From: Anaerolineae bacterium
GTDB lineage: Bacteria; Chloroflexota; Anaerolineae; Aggregatilineales; Phototrophicaceae
Length of the DNA stretch: 64,000 nucleotides
Assembly (NCBI GenBank): GCA_022824365.1
Contig: JAJEAA010000015.1
Coordinates: 124,001 to 188,000 of the forward strand
Direction of reading: 5' to 3'
Part shown: positions 8,612-19,039 of the stretch, piece by piece
Layout of the letters: each line of letters begins with the position of its first letter
How positions within the stretch are numbered: position 1 is the stretch's first letter
The notes under the pieces: model-generated
The model's database searches: none
What the model was told of the DNA's origin: nothing
What the model saw: the letters and a program-made list of their open reading frames with translations, nothing else
Made by a program: the position numbers and the translations under genes

Positions 8612-9412
8612 ATGACACAGATGCGATTTTCAAATCAAAAAGTTATCGTCACTGGCGCGGGCGAAGGCATCGGTTATGAGGTGGCGCGGCAATTTTGCGT
8701 CGAAGGGGCGGATGCGCTCTTGAATGACATATTGCCGGAGCGCGCGGATGCTGCGGCCGAGCGCATCACGGCGGAGACCGGCGCCCGTTGCATCGCGATG
8801 CCCGGCGATGTCGCCGATGTGGAGATGGCGCGCGGCTTGGTGACGGCGGCGGTGGACAAGTTCGGTCGGTTGGATGTCTGCGTCTGCAACGCCGGGCTGA
8901 CCTCCTGGGGTGATTTCTTCAACTATAAGCCGGCCGATTTCGAGCGGGTGGTCAGCGTCAATCTGCGCGGGACATATTTTCTGGCGCAGGCGGCGGCGCG
9001 GCAATTTCGCGAGCAGGGCGAGGGCGGTCGCATCGTGCTGATGTCGTCGGTGACCGGGCATCAAGCCGTGCCTTATCTCAGCGCTTACGGCATGACCAAG
9101 GCGGCGCTGGAGATGCTGGCGCGGAATCTGGTGCTGGAGCTCAGTCCGCACGGCATCACGATCAATTGCGTGGCGCCGGGCGCGGTCATCACGCCGCGCA
9201 ATCTCAATGACGACCCGGATTATGAAGCGACCTGGTCCGCCTTAACGCCGGTGGGGCAGGCGATTCAAGTTGAGGATATCGCCAACGCCGCGCTCTTCCT
9301 GGCGTCGAGAGCTTCGGGGAAGATCACGGGTCAGGCGATTGTGGTGGATGGCGGCTGGAGCGCGACCAGCCCGATACCGGATATGGAGTATGGCAAGGAA
9401 TATCGGAATTGA
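8612..9412 (+). CDS. SDR family oxidoreductase
   Basis: A classical short-chain dehydrogenase of 266 residues. It has the cofactor motif GAGEGIG (residues 15-21), the CNAG element, the active-site Ser in VLMSSVTG, the YGMTK catalytic pair, and the ending typical of glucose or 3-oxoacyl dehydrogenases (ITGQAIVVDGGW). ATG 8612 or 8621 fits the family N-terminus; an in-frame ATG at 8579 would add eleven unlikely residues and lies at the edge of the repeat. It is divergent from the sugar-acid dehydratase, so a sugar or sugar-acid substrate with NAD(P) is plausible but not shown. Confidence 0.88.
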   Translation: MTQMRFSNQKVIVTGAGEGIGYEVARQFCVEGADALLNDILPERADAAAERITAETGARCIAMPGDVADVEMARGLVTAAVDKFGRLDVCVCNAGLTSWGDFFNYKPADFERVVSVNLRGTYFLAQAAARQFREQGEGGRIVLMSSVTGHQAVPYLSAYGMTKAALEMLARNLVLELSPHGITINCVAPGAVITPRNLNDDPDYEATWSALTPVGQAIQVEDIANAALFLASRASGKITGQAIVVDGGWSATSPIPDMEYGKEYRN

Positions 9413-9456
9413 AATTAAGGTCATGTAGAATAATGTCAAGTCAAGGAACCTAACTG

Positions 9457-10431
9457 ATGACAAAAAAATCACCTAAAAATAAAACTATCACCCTCACCGA
9501 AACTGAGATCCAACTTCTCGAACAAAGGTTGCTCACCGTAGATTCTTGGTTAGACGAGACGGATGTAATAGACAAAACGATCCTGGGTGATGCGCTCCAA
9601 GTCATTGATTACCTCCCCATATGCTTTGCGGACATACTATTTGTTGATCCTCCGTACAACATGAGCAAAGTTTTCGGCGAGGCATCTTTCAAGAGAATGG
9701 CAAGTGGTGATTACGAAAGTTGGGTTCGCTCGTGGTTCAGTAAGGTTCTCTCGAAGCTCAAGCCTAATGCGTCAATATATGTCTGCGGCGATTGGCGCTC
9801 TTCGTCGCCTCTGTTCAGAGTTCTGTCCGATTATGTCAATGTACGAAACAGAATCACTTGGGAAAGGGAAAAAGGGCGCGGCGCAAAAGCGAATTGGAAA
9901 AATGCATCTGAAGATATTTGGTTTGCGACAATGAGTGACGAGTATTGCTTTAATGTGGAGGCAGTGAAACTGAAGAAAAAAGTTATCGCTCCCTATCGAC
10001 ATGACAACGGCAAGCCAAAGGACTGGTCGGAAGAGATCAATGGGAACTTCCGGCTCACATATCCATCTAATCTCTGGACCGACCTGACTGTGCCTTTCTG
10101 GTCCATGGCCGAAAACACCGGGCATCCGACGCAAAAACCTGAAAAACTTGTTGCCAGGATAATTCTCGCAAGCTCAAAACCTGGTGACGTCATTCTCGAT
10201 CCGTTTTTGGGATCAGGAACAACCTCGGTGGTGGCGAAGAAACTGGGGCGACATTACGTAGGTATCGAAATAGATAAGTACTACGCATGTTTGGCTGAGA
10301 AAAGGATAGAGATTGCTGAATATGACAAACGAATTCAGGGCTATGGCGATGGGGTTTTCTGGGAGAGAAACTTAAACTCAGGCGCAAGCAAGAATATTCA
10401 TAAGAAACCGCAACGAAGGCAGCTTCTATGA
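9457..10431 (+). CDS. DNA methyltransferase, beta class, second R-M system
   Basis: A 324-residue methyltransferase in which the catalytic DPPYN (residues 64-68) precedes the S-adenosylmethionine motif DPFLGSGTT (from about 248), the order of beta-class enzymes. DPPY favours N6-adenine over N4-cytosine, which usually shows SPP, but this is not conclusive. AGGA precedes ATG 9457. The gene overlaps the next one by four bases (ATGA), so the two are translationally coupled. The frame is A+T-rich compared with the SDR just upstream, again consistent with horizontal gain. Its likely role is to protect the sites cut by the downstream endonuclease. Confidence 0.92.
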   Translation: MTKKSPKNKTITLTETEIQLLEQRLLTVDSWLDETDVIDKTILGDALQVIDYLPICFADILFVDPPYNMSKVFGEASFKRMASGDYESWVRSWFSKVLSKLKPNASIYVCGDWRSSSPLFRVLSDYVNVRNRITWEREKGRGAKANWKNASEDIWFATMSDEYCFNVEAVKLKKKVIAPYRHDNGKPKDWSEEINGNFRLTYPSNLWTDLTVPFWSMAENTGHPTQKPEKLVARIILASSKPGDVILDPFLGSGTTSVVAKKLGRHYVGIEIDKYYACLAEKRIEIAEYDKRIQGYGDGVFWERNLNSGASKNIHKKPQRRQLL

Positions 10432-11585
10432 ATAGGACTGTGTTTGAGTTAATTGACTACATCAGGGTGCATGACGGAAGAGCAGACAAAGCAACTTTGT
10501 CAAAACAGGTACAGCAAAACTTCAAACTTGTAAAAGATCGTTCGGTATATTATTCGTCGCATTTCGCTATTCGCTTTAGTTCAACCCGTTCAAACAGTTT
10601 TTCGAATACTGTTGTAGCGCTTTCTACTCTGCAGAAATATGACGAGTTGCCTTTCATTGTGTGCCAAGTGACACCTGTCAGAAACATTCTCTATCTAGCA
10701 AATTCAACGTTTTTACGAAAGATAAGCCACTCTTCTCAAGATCTCCGCGTTGACAACATCAAGGGCAGCATAAACGGTTCTGATATTGCTAGAAGGTTTA
10801 ATGATTTGCCGAATGAACCAAAAAACTTTGAAGCTCTTTTCAATATTCACGCCGCTATTGGCTTTAGCGAAAATCTTCCTCGCTTGGTAGACGCGACGAA
10901 TAATATTGTCCCGTTCGGGAGCAAGTTTTCCATTTCGGACCTCTCATTAGAAAAGATTCTACAAGCACCAGTGCGAGCTTCTAAATTTGTTCAATCACCA
11001 GAATATGATCGTTTGAAGTCGGACTTAGATTTACGCGTGAGTCGGGTGACAGACGCGATATTGGTGGCCGGCCTTATTGAAAATGTTAATGTTCGTGGCA
11101 GGATTATTGAATATATGATTGCAGGCGAAAACGATGAGATTAGGACTCAGTTAATAGATGCTGTACTTCAGGGGCAGGGAGAAATACCTAAGTTCAGGAC
11201 TACTAATGACCTTGGTGACTACACCCGAGCGTTTAATCAATTTGAGACGGCAACAGACGTCAAAACCAAGATTATGGTGCTGAACTCTAACCCCAAAGCG
11301 TACAATATCGACAAGCCCTTGGAATATTTGTCGAAAGACAAATCGGTGTTCATGTTTTACTTTATCGGTATTGAGCCGAACAAAATAGTCAATCAAGTTT
11401 TGGTGTCAATGTTTCAAGTGGATTTACTGGAATCAACAATTGTTTTAAGCCACTGGGCTGGGCGCAATTCAAGAGGTGTAACTCAGTTCAAAGGTTCTGT
11501 ACTAAACAAACTGATCTTGTCACCAGACAATAATATCAATAGACATGCGAGCAGGGTTTTCTTACGGGACTTGATCGCGCTTTAA
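10428..11585 (+). CDS. Probable type II restriction endonuclease, family not recognised
   Basis: A 385-residue protein coupled by a four-base ATGA overlap to the methyltransferase. I do not recognise a named family. A candidate PD-(D/E)xK core is D264 (GDY), then D277-V-K279 inside TATDVKTKIMVLNSNP, with E229 on a preceding helix as a possible extra ligand. The later segments VFMFYFIGIE and HWAGRNSRGVTQFKG look well ordered and could be core strand and recognition elements. Position, low G+C and pairing with a beta-class methylase make restriction the simplest role. The recognition sequence is unknown. Confidence 0.75.
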   Translation: MNRTVFELIDYIRVHDGRADKATLSKQVQQNFKLVKDRSVYYSSHFAIRFSSTRSNSFSNTVVALSTLQKYDELPFIVCQVTPVRNILYLANSTFLRKISHSSQDLRVDNIKGSINGSDIARRFNDLPNEPKNFEALFNIHAAIGFSENLPRLVDATNNIVPFGSKFSISDLSLEKILQAPVRASKFVQSPEYDRLKSDLDLRVSRVTDAILVAGLIENVNVRGRIIEYMIAGENDEIRTQLIDAVLQGQGEIPKFRTTNDLGDYTRAFNQFETATDVKTKIMVLNSNPKAYNIDKPLEYLSKDKSVFMFYFIGIEPNKIVNQVLVSMFQVDLLESTIVLSHWAGRNSRGVTQFKGSVLNKLILSPDNNINRHASRVFLRDLIAL

Positions 11586-11607
11586 CTGCTGCAATGATAA
11601 AGCCGAC

Positions 11608-11961
11608 TTAATCTGATTCCGCACTCGACTCCATTTTGCGCCGGCGGCCGCGCATAATGTCATTGCCCAGCCAGCCAAAGCCCAGCAGCGCCAGCCCGAT
11701 GCCGCCGAGGATCATCATATTGTACTGATCCGCCACCAGACGCCGCCGTTCGATATCCGCAGCCATCAGACCCTGAGCCTGCGCTTTGCTCTGTAGCTCG
11801 ACTTCGCCGCCAGCCTCGTGGATCTGCGCCGCCGTGTTGCCCGAAAGCTGATTCGACAGATTCAGGTAGCGAAACGCGCCGTAGCCGACAAGCAAGATGC
11901 CCAGGACTATGGCGGTGAAAAGCAATCGCTCGATCAGTTCAGTGTTGATTAGTCCGCGCAT
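11608..11961 (-). CDS. Small membrane protein, two predicted transmembrane helices
   Basis: A 117-residue protein with a hydrophobic helix at about 12-31 (LLFTAIVLGILLVGYGAF), an extracytoplasmic or cytoplasmic polar loop rich in Gln and Ala, and a second helix at about 82-100 (MMILGGIGLALLGFGWLG) followed by a basic RGRRRK tail. I do not recognise it. It is convergent with the restriction gene and divergent from the oxidoreductase at 12054, with about 90 bases between them holding promoters for both. The amino acid composition is that of a real gene of this genome. Confidence 0.65.
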   Translation of the reverse strand: MRGLINTELIERLLFTAIVLGILLVGYGAFRYLNLSNQLSGNTAAQIHEAGGEVELQSKAQAQGLMAADIERRRLVADQYNMMILGGIGLALLGFGWLGNDIMRGRRRKMESSAESD

Positions 11962-12053
11962 AAGCTCCGCTCGCGATGTGTTTGTTGCCGAATGGTTCCT
12001 GAAAATCTACAATAGGCGCTATTATTCGCGCGCTCATTTTACGGAAGAGAGGC

Positions 12054-13169
12054 ATGACAGACAAGTTCGTATCGGTCGGGGTGGTCGGCACAAGTTGGTG
12101 GGCGGATGCCATGCACTTGCCCGCGCTGGCCAGCCACCCGGCTGCGCGGACGGTCGCCATCTGCGGCCGCAACCGCGAAAACGCGAGGAAAATGGCGGAT
12201 GCCTGGGGCATCCCGGGGGTCTACACCGATTACGTTGAGATGATCGAAAACGCCGATTTGGATGCGCTGGTCATTTCGACGCCCAACGATTCGCATTATC
12301 CGATCACGATGAAAGCCTTCGAGCGGGGCTTGCATGTGCTCTGCGAGAAACCGATCGCCATGACGTATGGGCAGGCGCGGGAAATGGCGGATACGGCGGC
12401 GGCGAAGGGCTTAAAGACCCTCGTCCCCTTCACCTACAGCTTTATGCCCACGGCGCGCTACCTCAAGGAGTTGATTGAGGGCGGTTACCTGGGCAAGCCC
12501 TACCACCTGAATATGCGTTACTATACCGGTTACGCTCGGGCCGGGGACTATATTTGGCGGCTGGACCGCAAGATTGCCGGCAGCGGCGTTCTGGGCGATC
12601 TGGGCACGCATTTCCTCTACCTGGCCGAGTGGCTCTATGGCGGGATCAGTTCGGTGACTTGTCGCCTCGGTTTTTCTGTGCCGCGGCCGCCGCTGGACCC
12701 GCAGGGCAACACTTATGAACTGGGCGATGATTCTTGCATGTTGACGCTGGAATTCGCCAATAGCGCGCTGGGTATGATCCACTGCACCGCCGTCTGCTAT
12801 GAGGACAGTCCTTTCGGCCAGACGCATCACATGGAGTTTCATGGCTCGGATGGGACCTTATACAGCTACACCGATTGGGACAAGACGCAGCAAGTGAAAG
12901 GGGCGCGGGTCGGCGAAGGCCTGCCCCGCGAGTTGTCGATTCCCGATCGCATTTGGGGCGCCGCCCGCCGCGACACGGTGCATAATACCTACCGCGATAT
13001 GTTCCGCTCGGAAGACCACATGATCCGCGGTTTCATCAACGGCATCCTGAATGACAGCGAGTTGGCGCCGAACTTCGAGCACGGGGCGCGGGTGCAGCGT
13101 TTGGTGAGCGCCGCCTTGCGGAGTCATGAGACGGGCAGGCGGGTTGAGGTGGAGACAATCTTTGAGTGA
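12054..13169 (+). CDS. Gfo/Idh/MocA family oxidoreductase
   Basis: A 371-residue NAD(P)-dependent oxidoreductase. The N-terminal Rossmann half starts [15 protein letters not shown] and contains the family motif CEKPIAMT, where the lysine is catalytic. The C-terminal half holds [18 protein letters not shown] with the catalytic His. Members oxidise or epimerise sugars, inositols and pseudoglycosyl groups. ATG 12054 follows a GAGAGG element. The SDR that begins at 13189 and the FAH protein at 13994 run in the same direction with short gaps, so the three probably form a sugar-oxidation operon. The substrate is unknown. Confidence 0.9.
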   Translation: MTDKFVSVGVVGTSWWADAMHLPALASHPAARTVAICGRNRENARKMADAWGIPGVYTDYVEMIENADLDALVISTPNDSHYPITMKAFERGLHVLCEKPIAMTYGQAREMADTAAAKGLKTLVPFTYSFMPTARYLKELIEGGYLGKPYHLNMRYYTGYARAGDYIWRLDRKIAGSGVLGDLGTHFLYLAEWLYGGISSVTCRLGFSVPRPPLDPQGNTYELGDDSCMLTLEFANSALGMIHCTAVCYEDSPFGQTHHMEFHGSDGTLYSYTDWDKTQQVKGARVGEGLPRELSIPDRIWGAARRDTVHNTYRDMFRSEDHMIRGFINGILNDSELAPNFEHGARVQRLVSAALRSHETGRRVEVETIFE

Positions 13170-13188
13170 TAGGGAAAAGGCAAAGCAG

Positions 13189-13968
13189 ATGCGTTTAGCG
13201 GGCAAAGTCGCGCTGGTCACTGGTTCGGCGCGCGGGATAGGCAAGGGCATCGCGTTGCGATTCGCGGCGGAAGGGGCGCGGGTGGGCATCCTTGACTTGG
13301 ACGCGGGCGCTTGTCAAGGGGTTGTGGACGAGATCGCGGCGGCCGGCGGGACGGCGTTGGAAGTAGAGGCTGATATCAGCGATCCGGCACAGGTTGAGAC
13401 GGCGGTTGGGAAGCTGGGCGATGAGTTCGGAACCGTGACTGTGCTGGTGAATAATGCGGCGGTGATGCCTGTTGGCGCGATTCACGAGACGTCGCTGGAA
13501 GACTTCGAACGCTGCTTGGCGGTGAACCTGCGCGGGACTTACCTTGTCTGCCGCGCGGTCATCCCGGGTATGTTGGCCGCCGCAGCCGGCAGCATCATCC
13601 ACATCGCGAGCGTGACGGGTATCATAGGTTTGCCGCGTCTCGCCGCTTATTCTATGACGAAAGGCGCATTGATCGCGCTGACCCGCGCTATGTCCACCGA
13701 CTACGCATCGCGGGGAATCCGCATCAACAGCGTATCTCCGGGTACAATTGATTCGCCAATGCTGCACGATTTTGTGGCTTGGCAAAGCAACCCGGAAGCG
13801 CTGCTGCGCGAATACGATGCGATGCATCCGCTGGGGCGGGTCGGCAGAATTGAGGAGGTGGCGAATGTCTGCCTCTTTTTGGCATCGGACGAAGCGAGCT
13901 TTGTCACCGGCGCAAATTACACGGTGGACGGCGGTATTAGCGTGAAGGGCGAGCAGCCGCGAAACTAG
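13189..13968 (+). CDS. SDR family oxidoreductase
   Basis: A 259-residue classical SDR starting [18 protein letters not shown], with NNAA, the active-site Ser in [13 protein letters not shown] as the catalytic pair, and ending [13 protein letters not shown] chose ATG 13189, preceded by AAAGG eight bases upstream. An earlier in-frame ATG at 13126 would overlap the oxidoreductase gene by 44 bases and add residues foreign to the family. It lies 19 bases after the oxidoreductase stop and before an FAH-family enzyme, so it probably oxidises a sugar or lactone in the same pathway. Confidence 0.9.
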   Translation: MRLAGKVALVTGSARGIGKGIALRFAAEGARVGILDLDAGACQGVVDEIAAAGGTALEVEADISDPAQVETAVGKLGDEFGTVTVLVNNAAVMPVGAIHETSLEDFERCLAVNLRGTYLVCRAVIPGMLAAAAGSIIHIASVTGIIGLPRLAAYSMTKGALIALTRAMSTDYASRGIRINSVSPGTIDSPMLHDFVAWQSNPEALLREYDAMHPLGRVGRIEEVANVCLFLASDEASFVTGANYTVDGGISVKGEQPRN

Positions 13969-13993
13969 CTAGGAATAACCTTGGAGCGAGATT

Positions 13994-14896
<903 letters not shown>

Positions 14897-14907
14897 AGCA
14901 GCCCGCC

Positions 14908-15153
14908 TCACATGGGCTGCCTGTCAATCAGAGATTTAACTTCAGGCGAGCCAAAATGGTCGCGTAGCCATTCGGCTTTCTCGCGGGCCTTGTCATGAGC
15001 GAGTTTGGCGGCTGTCTCGTCTTTCATCCGGTGGACCGCCTTTTTCCCCGGAATAAGCCGATCACTGCCAGGTATCCCAATCAATACGACCAGTGTGGCG
15101 ACTAGCGCCGCGCCGTCATACTGATCGCTGATGATTACCGGTTGCTCAGTCAG
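14908..15153 (-). CDS. Possible small open frame downstream of the glycosyltransferase, start unresolved
   Basis: A frame on the minus strand is open from about 15153 to a TGA at 14908, overlapping the end of the glycosyltransferase by a few bases. It reads a hydrophobic stretch (AALVATLVVLIGIPG) and then a charged tail (DETAAKLAHDKAREKAEWLR). The only ATG, at 15027, gives 39 residues; TTG at 15084 gives 58; a CTG at 15151-15153 would give 81. No convincing ribosome binding site was seen. The composition is gene-like, but I do not recognise it and it may be spurious. Confidence 0.25.
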   Translation of the reverse strand: MTEQPVIISDQYDGAALVATLVVLIGIPGSDRLIPGKKAVHRMKDETAAKLAHDKAREKAEWLRDHFGSPEVKSLIDRQPM

Positions 15154-16135
15154 GGCTGCCGAACCGCTTGCGCCGCCAATGCAAGAATTGCTGCCAGCGC
15201 TGCGGCATCGTCTTCTCTATACGCTTGTCAACTTCTTCTCGAAGCGCAGTTCTGTCAGATACGTCAACCCAATTCGCCGCGATCATCGAATCAATTAGCC
15301 GGTACATATTGCGCCGAGACCGCCTTCGCTCACGCCAACTCAATTTTACCCAGGTTGGATAACTGCTCGGATGCAAACAGTCCAGCGATTCAAAAGTTTG
15401 ATCCGACACTTCCCCCCATAGAACTTCCAAAGCCTCCCGTTTAGCTCTCTCATCTCCTCCCGGCGTTGAATCCTTTACTACGTGGGATAAACTTGCGCCA
15501 TGCTGACGATAAAGATACAAGATCTCTGGAATATTAGCATATCGAATGCCTGTTTTCCATATCATGCGCGTAAACAGTTCATTATCCTCCAAGATCTTGA
15601 AGTCTGAATGATAACCGCCAGAAGCTTCCAGATATTCTCGGCGCGCCAGCATAGCCGCGAAAATCATATTCGCGCCTCTGTTTACCAGATTAAAAGCGAT
15701 AAACGAACTGTTAGTAGGCACGTTGTATGTTCTGAGAGGCTGCAAGTCCTCAGTGACAATATGAGCAGCGACGCCGACAGCGCCAATTCTTGGATTGGCA
15801 TTCAGATAAGCCGTTTGTTTTTCCAAGCGTCGCGGCAAGCTGATGTCGTCGCAATCCGTAAACGCGATGTATTCGCCCGCCGCCGCCGCAATTCCGGTAT
15901 TGCGCGCGACAGACACGCCCAAGTTGCTTTCCTGCTGGATTAGCCAAATGCGCTTGTCTCGTTTCTCATAAGACCGAATTATCTCGCCGCTCCCATCAGT
16001 AGACCCGTCATCAACAATGATGAGTTCAAAGTCAGAAAATGTTTGGGCCAGAATGGACTCAATAGCTTCCGCAAGATACTTTTCCCCGTTGTAAACAGGC
16101 ATGACAACGGACACAGGAGGATAATCGCTAGACAT
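15146..16135 (-). CDS. Glycosyltransferase family 2 protein
   Basis: A 329-residue GT2 enzyme beginning VSVVMPVYNGEKYLAEAI, with LIIVDDGSTDGS and a DxD-like FTDCDDIS that binds the nucleotide sugar and metal. The catalytic-region sequence ILEDNELFTRM follows near residue 190. It has no transmembrane helix. It should transfer a sugar to a polysaccharide or glycoconjugate at the cytoplasmic face. It stands alone, divergent from the enolase-superfamily gene at 16322. Codon use is less G+C-rich than that of its neighbours, as often seen for cell-surface glycan genes that are exchanged between strains. Confidence 0.92.
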   Translation of the reverse strand: MSSDYPPVSVVMPVYNGEKYLAEAIESILAQTFSDFELIIVDDGSTDGSGEIIRSYEKRDKRIWLIQQESNLGVSVARNTGIAAAAGEYIAFTDCDDISLPRRLEKQTAYLNANPRIGAVGVAAHIVTEDLQPLRTYNVPTNSSFIAFNLVNRGANMIFAAMLARREYLEASGGYHSDFKILEDNELFTRMIWKTGIRYANIPEILYLYRQHGASLSHVVKDSTPGGDERAKREALEVLWGEVSDQTFESLDCLHPSSYPTWVKLSWRERRRSRRNMYRLIDSMIAANWVDVSDRTALREEVDKRIEKTMPQRWQQFLHWRRKRFGSPD

Positions 16136-16256
16136 AGTACAACCTTCGAGCGCATCAGATCTCGATTCAAAATCAGAGCAGTTATAATGACAGGCGCGGA
16201 TAGCCTAAAGTCTATCTCACATCATTGAGCCAGGCGACATCAATTATTGCATCGAA

Positions 16257-16300
16257 AATCCTCTGTGCCCTCGTTAAACTCTGTGTCCTCGTCGGTAAAT
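16257..16300. repeat. Degenerate copy of the CTCTGTGCC...CTCTGTGTCCTCG repeat (family C-like)
   Basis: CTCTGTGCCCTCG followed by CTCTGTGTCCTCG about 18 bases later resembles the right end of the element at 41161-41187. Only one side is seen here, so it is probably a decayed or partial copy in the spacer before the enolase-superfamily gene. Confidence 0.5.
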
Positions 16301-16321
16301 CTTTGAGAAGCGAGACCGGTC

Positions 16322-17521
<1,200 letters not shown>

Positions 17522-17837
17522 CCGCTCTTGCCCATTTCGCAATGCGTAGTTTGAATTAAGCCAAGTCTATGCTATACTCTCCGCTACTCAATTTGCAGTC
17601 GCTTTAGTTCTTGCTTCGCGAATGATATGTTTTAGCAACTCGAGCGTGGAATACTTCGTCAACAATCTGCCAATTGAGCGTTTGAACATCTATATTTTCG
17701 GCAGCTTGCATGGTGATTCAAAACCTGATAGATTATGATACTGTCCGCTGACTGAGAGCGCTCTCAATATCTGATTTGGTCTCGACAGGCGATTTGCCTG
17801 AGACTTCGTTTACTCAATCGTTTTGGAGGAAGTTAAA
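17522..17837 (+). promoter_or_regulatory. Regulatory spacer upstream of the ribose-type ABC operon
   Basis: This 316-base gap holds no gene that I can support. It is A+T-rich compared with its flanks. Near its end are a candidate -10 (TATGAT, 17734-17739) with a weak TGGTGA 17 bases before it, then a palindromic operator, and finally GGAGG eight bases before ATG 17838. Confidence 0.55.
17753..17766. promoter_or_regulatory. LacI-type operator TGAGAGCGCTCTCA
   Basis: A perfect 14-base palindrome centred on CG, the form typical of LacI/GalR-family operators. It lies about seven bases past the expected start point for the TATGAT promoter, so a bound repressor would block transcription of the sugar-transport operon. 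No LacI-family gene is in the window. Confidence 0.7.
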
Positions 17838-18824
17838 ATGAGAAAGTTGCTTCGCATTATCCCGGTGCTGCTTCTGGCGCTGGGTGTCATGATCGCTGGT
17901 ATCGGCGGCGTCGGCGCGCAAGACCAACTGACTTTCAGTATGGTCAGCCACGGCGGTATCGGCAATCCCTTCTGGGTGGTTGTAATCAAGGGTATGGAAG
18001 ACGCTTGCGCCCTGCTGAACGCGGATTGCGCCTGGCTGTCGGATCCGGTTGACAATATTGATGATATGGCCGGTTATTGGGATGACGCCTTGGCGCGCAA
18101 TAACGACGGCATCGGCACTACGGTTCCAAATCCGGAAGTTATCCGTGATGGCGTGAATCGCGCGGCTGAAGCCGGTATTCCGGTGATCGTCTTCAACACA
18201 GCCGATCCCAACGCTGGCACGCCCGATGCGCTGCCGACCCTGTTCTACATCGGCGCCAACGAGTTCCTCGGCGGCCGCTCCAACGCCAACGCGGTATTGG
18301 ACGCCGCTGACGCCGCTGGTGTTGAAATCGCGCGCGCTGTCTGCCCGATTCAGGAAGTTGGTCACAGCGGTCTGGAAGCCCGCTGCGCTGGCGTCCGCAG
18401 CGTTTTTGAAGAAGCTGGCATTCCGCTGGATCAGCTGACCATCAACAATGATGTGACAGCCTCCGCCGGCACCTTTGCCGACTACTTCAACGCCAACCCG
18501 GATACCAATGCGGTATTCAGCCTGGGTCCGAACCCGGCCAGCTCGTTGAACCTGTACATTCAGGAAGCCGGTATCATGGCGGGCGAAATCTTCGCCACCA
18601 CGCATGACACCAGCGCTGAGATCTATGAAATGATCCAGAACGGCTACCTGATCCAAGCGATCGACCAGCAACCTTACTTGCAAGGTTTCGAGACCATCAT
18701 GTGGCTCTACCTGAACAGCCAATTCAAGATGGCTCCCGGTGGCGACATCCTGACTGGTCCTGGCGTCATCGACGGCAGCAACGTCGATGCCATCATCGAA
18801 CTGACCGCGCAAGGCTATCGCTAA
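17838..18824 (+). CDS. Sugar ABC transporter substrate-binding protein, ribose (RbsB) type
   Basis: A 328-residue periplasmic-binding-protein-fold lipoprotein-less receptor with a Sec signal peptide (MRKLLRIIPVLLLALGVM, likely cut after ...GVGAQ near 28). The family-1 features GIGNPFWVVVIKGMEDA, IPVIVFNTADPN and the hinge VGHSGLEARCAGV follow. The true start is ATG 17838, with GGAGG eight bases before it, not the in-frame TTG at 17823. It binds a sugar outside the membrane for the permease and ATPase at 19040 and 21165. The inner ligand residues do not identify the sugar. An upstream CG-centred operator suggests repression in the absence of the inducer. Confidence 0.93.
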   Translation: MRKLLRIIPVLLLALGVMIAGIGGVGAQDQLTFSMVSHGGIGNPFWVVVIKGMEDACALLNADCAWLSDPVDNIDDMAGYWDDALARNNDGIGTTVPNPEVIRDGVNRAAEAGIPVIVFNTADPNAGTPDALPTLFYIGANEFLGGRSNANAVLDAADAAGVEIARAVCPIQEVGHSGLEARCAGVRSVFEEAGIPLDQLTINNDVTASAGTFADYFNANPDTNAVFSLGPNPASSLNLYIQEAGIMAGEIFATTHDTSAEIYEMIQNGYLIQAIDQQPYLQGFETIMWLYLNSQFKMAPGGDILTGPGVIDGSNVDAIIELTAQGYR

Positions 18825-18843
18825 GCCGAAGGCAGTTTTCGCA

Positions 18844-18870
18844 CTGGATGGGAACCAGGTTCCCATCCAG
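18844..18870 (+). promoter_or_regulatory. Perfect inverted repeat just after the binding-protein gene
   Basis: Arms CTGGATGGGAACC and GGTTCCCATCCAG, 13 bases each, are separated by a single A. As RNA this would be a very stable hairpin 20 bases after the stop codon. It is followed by a pyrimidine-rich stretch without a T run, so it more likely protects the binding-protein message from 3' decay than terminates on its own. Confidence 0.75.
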
Positions 18871-18931
18871 CTTCTCCTCTTATTGCCGGGGCAGTTGAAG
18901 TCGCCCCAAAGAGCAATGGCAGGTGAAGGCA

Positions 18932-18956
18932 GCGGACCCTTTGAAGGGTTTTTTTC
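18932..18956 (+). terminator. Rho-independent terminator or attenuator between binding protein and permease
   Basis: A short hairpin ACCCT-TTGA-AGGGT is followed by seven T residues (18949-18955). Placed inside the operon, it would reduce transcription into the permease and ATPase and keep the binding protein in excess. A perfect -10-like TATAAT stands at 19014-19019 with no good -35, so a second start is possible. Confidence 0.7.
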
Positions 18957-19039
18957 CGCAAGACAGCGCCTATTCGCAGGTATGCCCGTTTCCCCTCGGT
19001 TTCGGGACGTATTTATAATATGTATTCGAGATATAGCTC

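Noticed and set aside
3395..11585. The first two R-M modules and the genes between them as a phage or transposon
   Set aside because: No integrase, transposase, structural phage gene or attachment repeat was seen; the intervening genes are ordinary metabolic ones in host-like DNA.
17522..17837. Search for a tRNA or small RNA in the long spacer
   Set aside because: No cloverleaf, T-loop sequence or terminator-like hairpin with a T run was found there.
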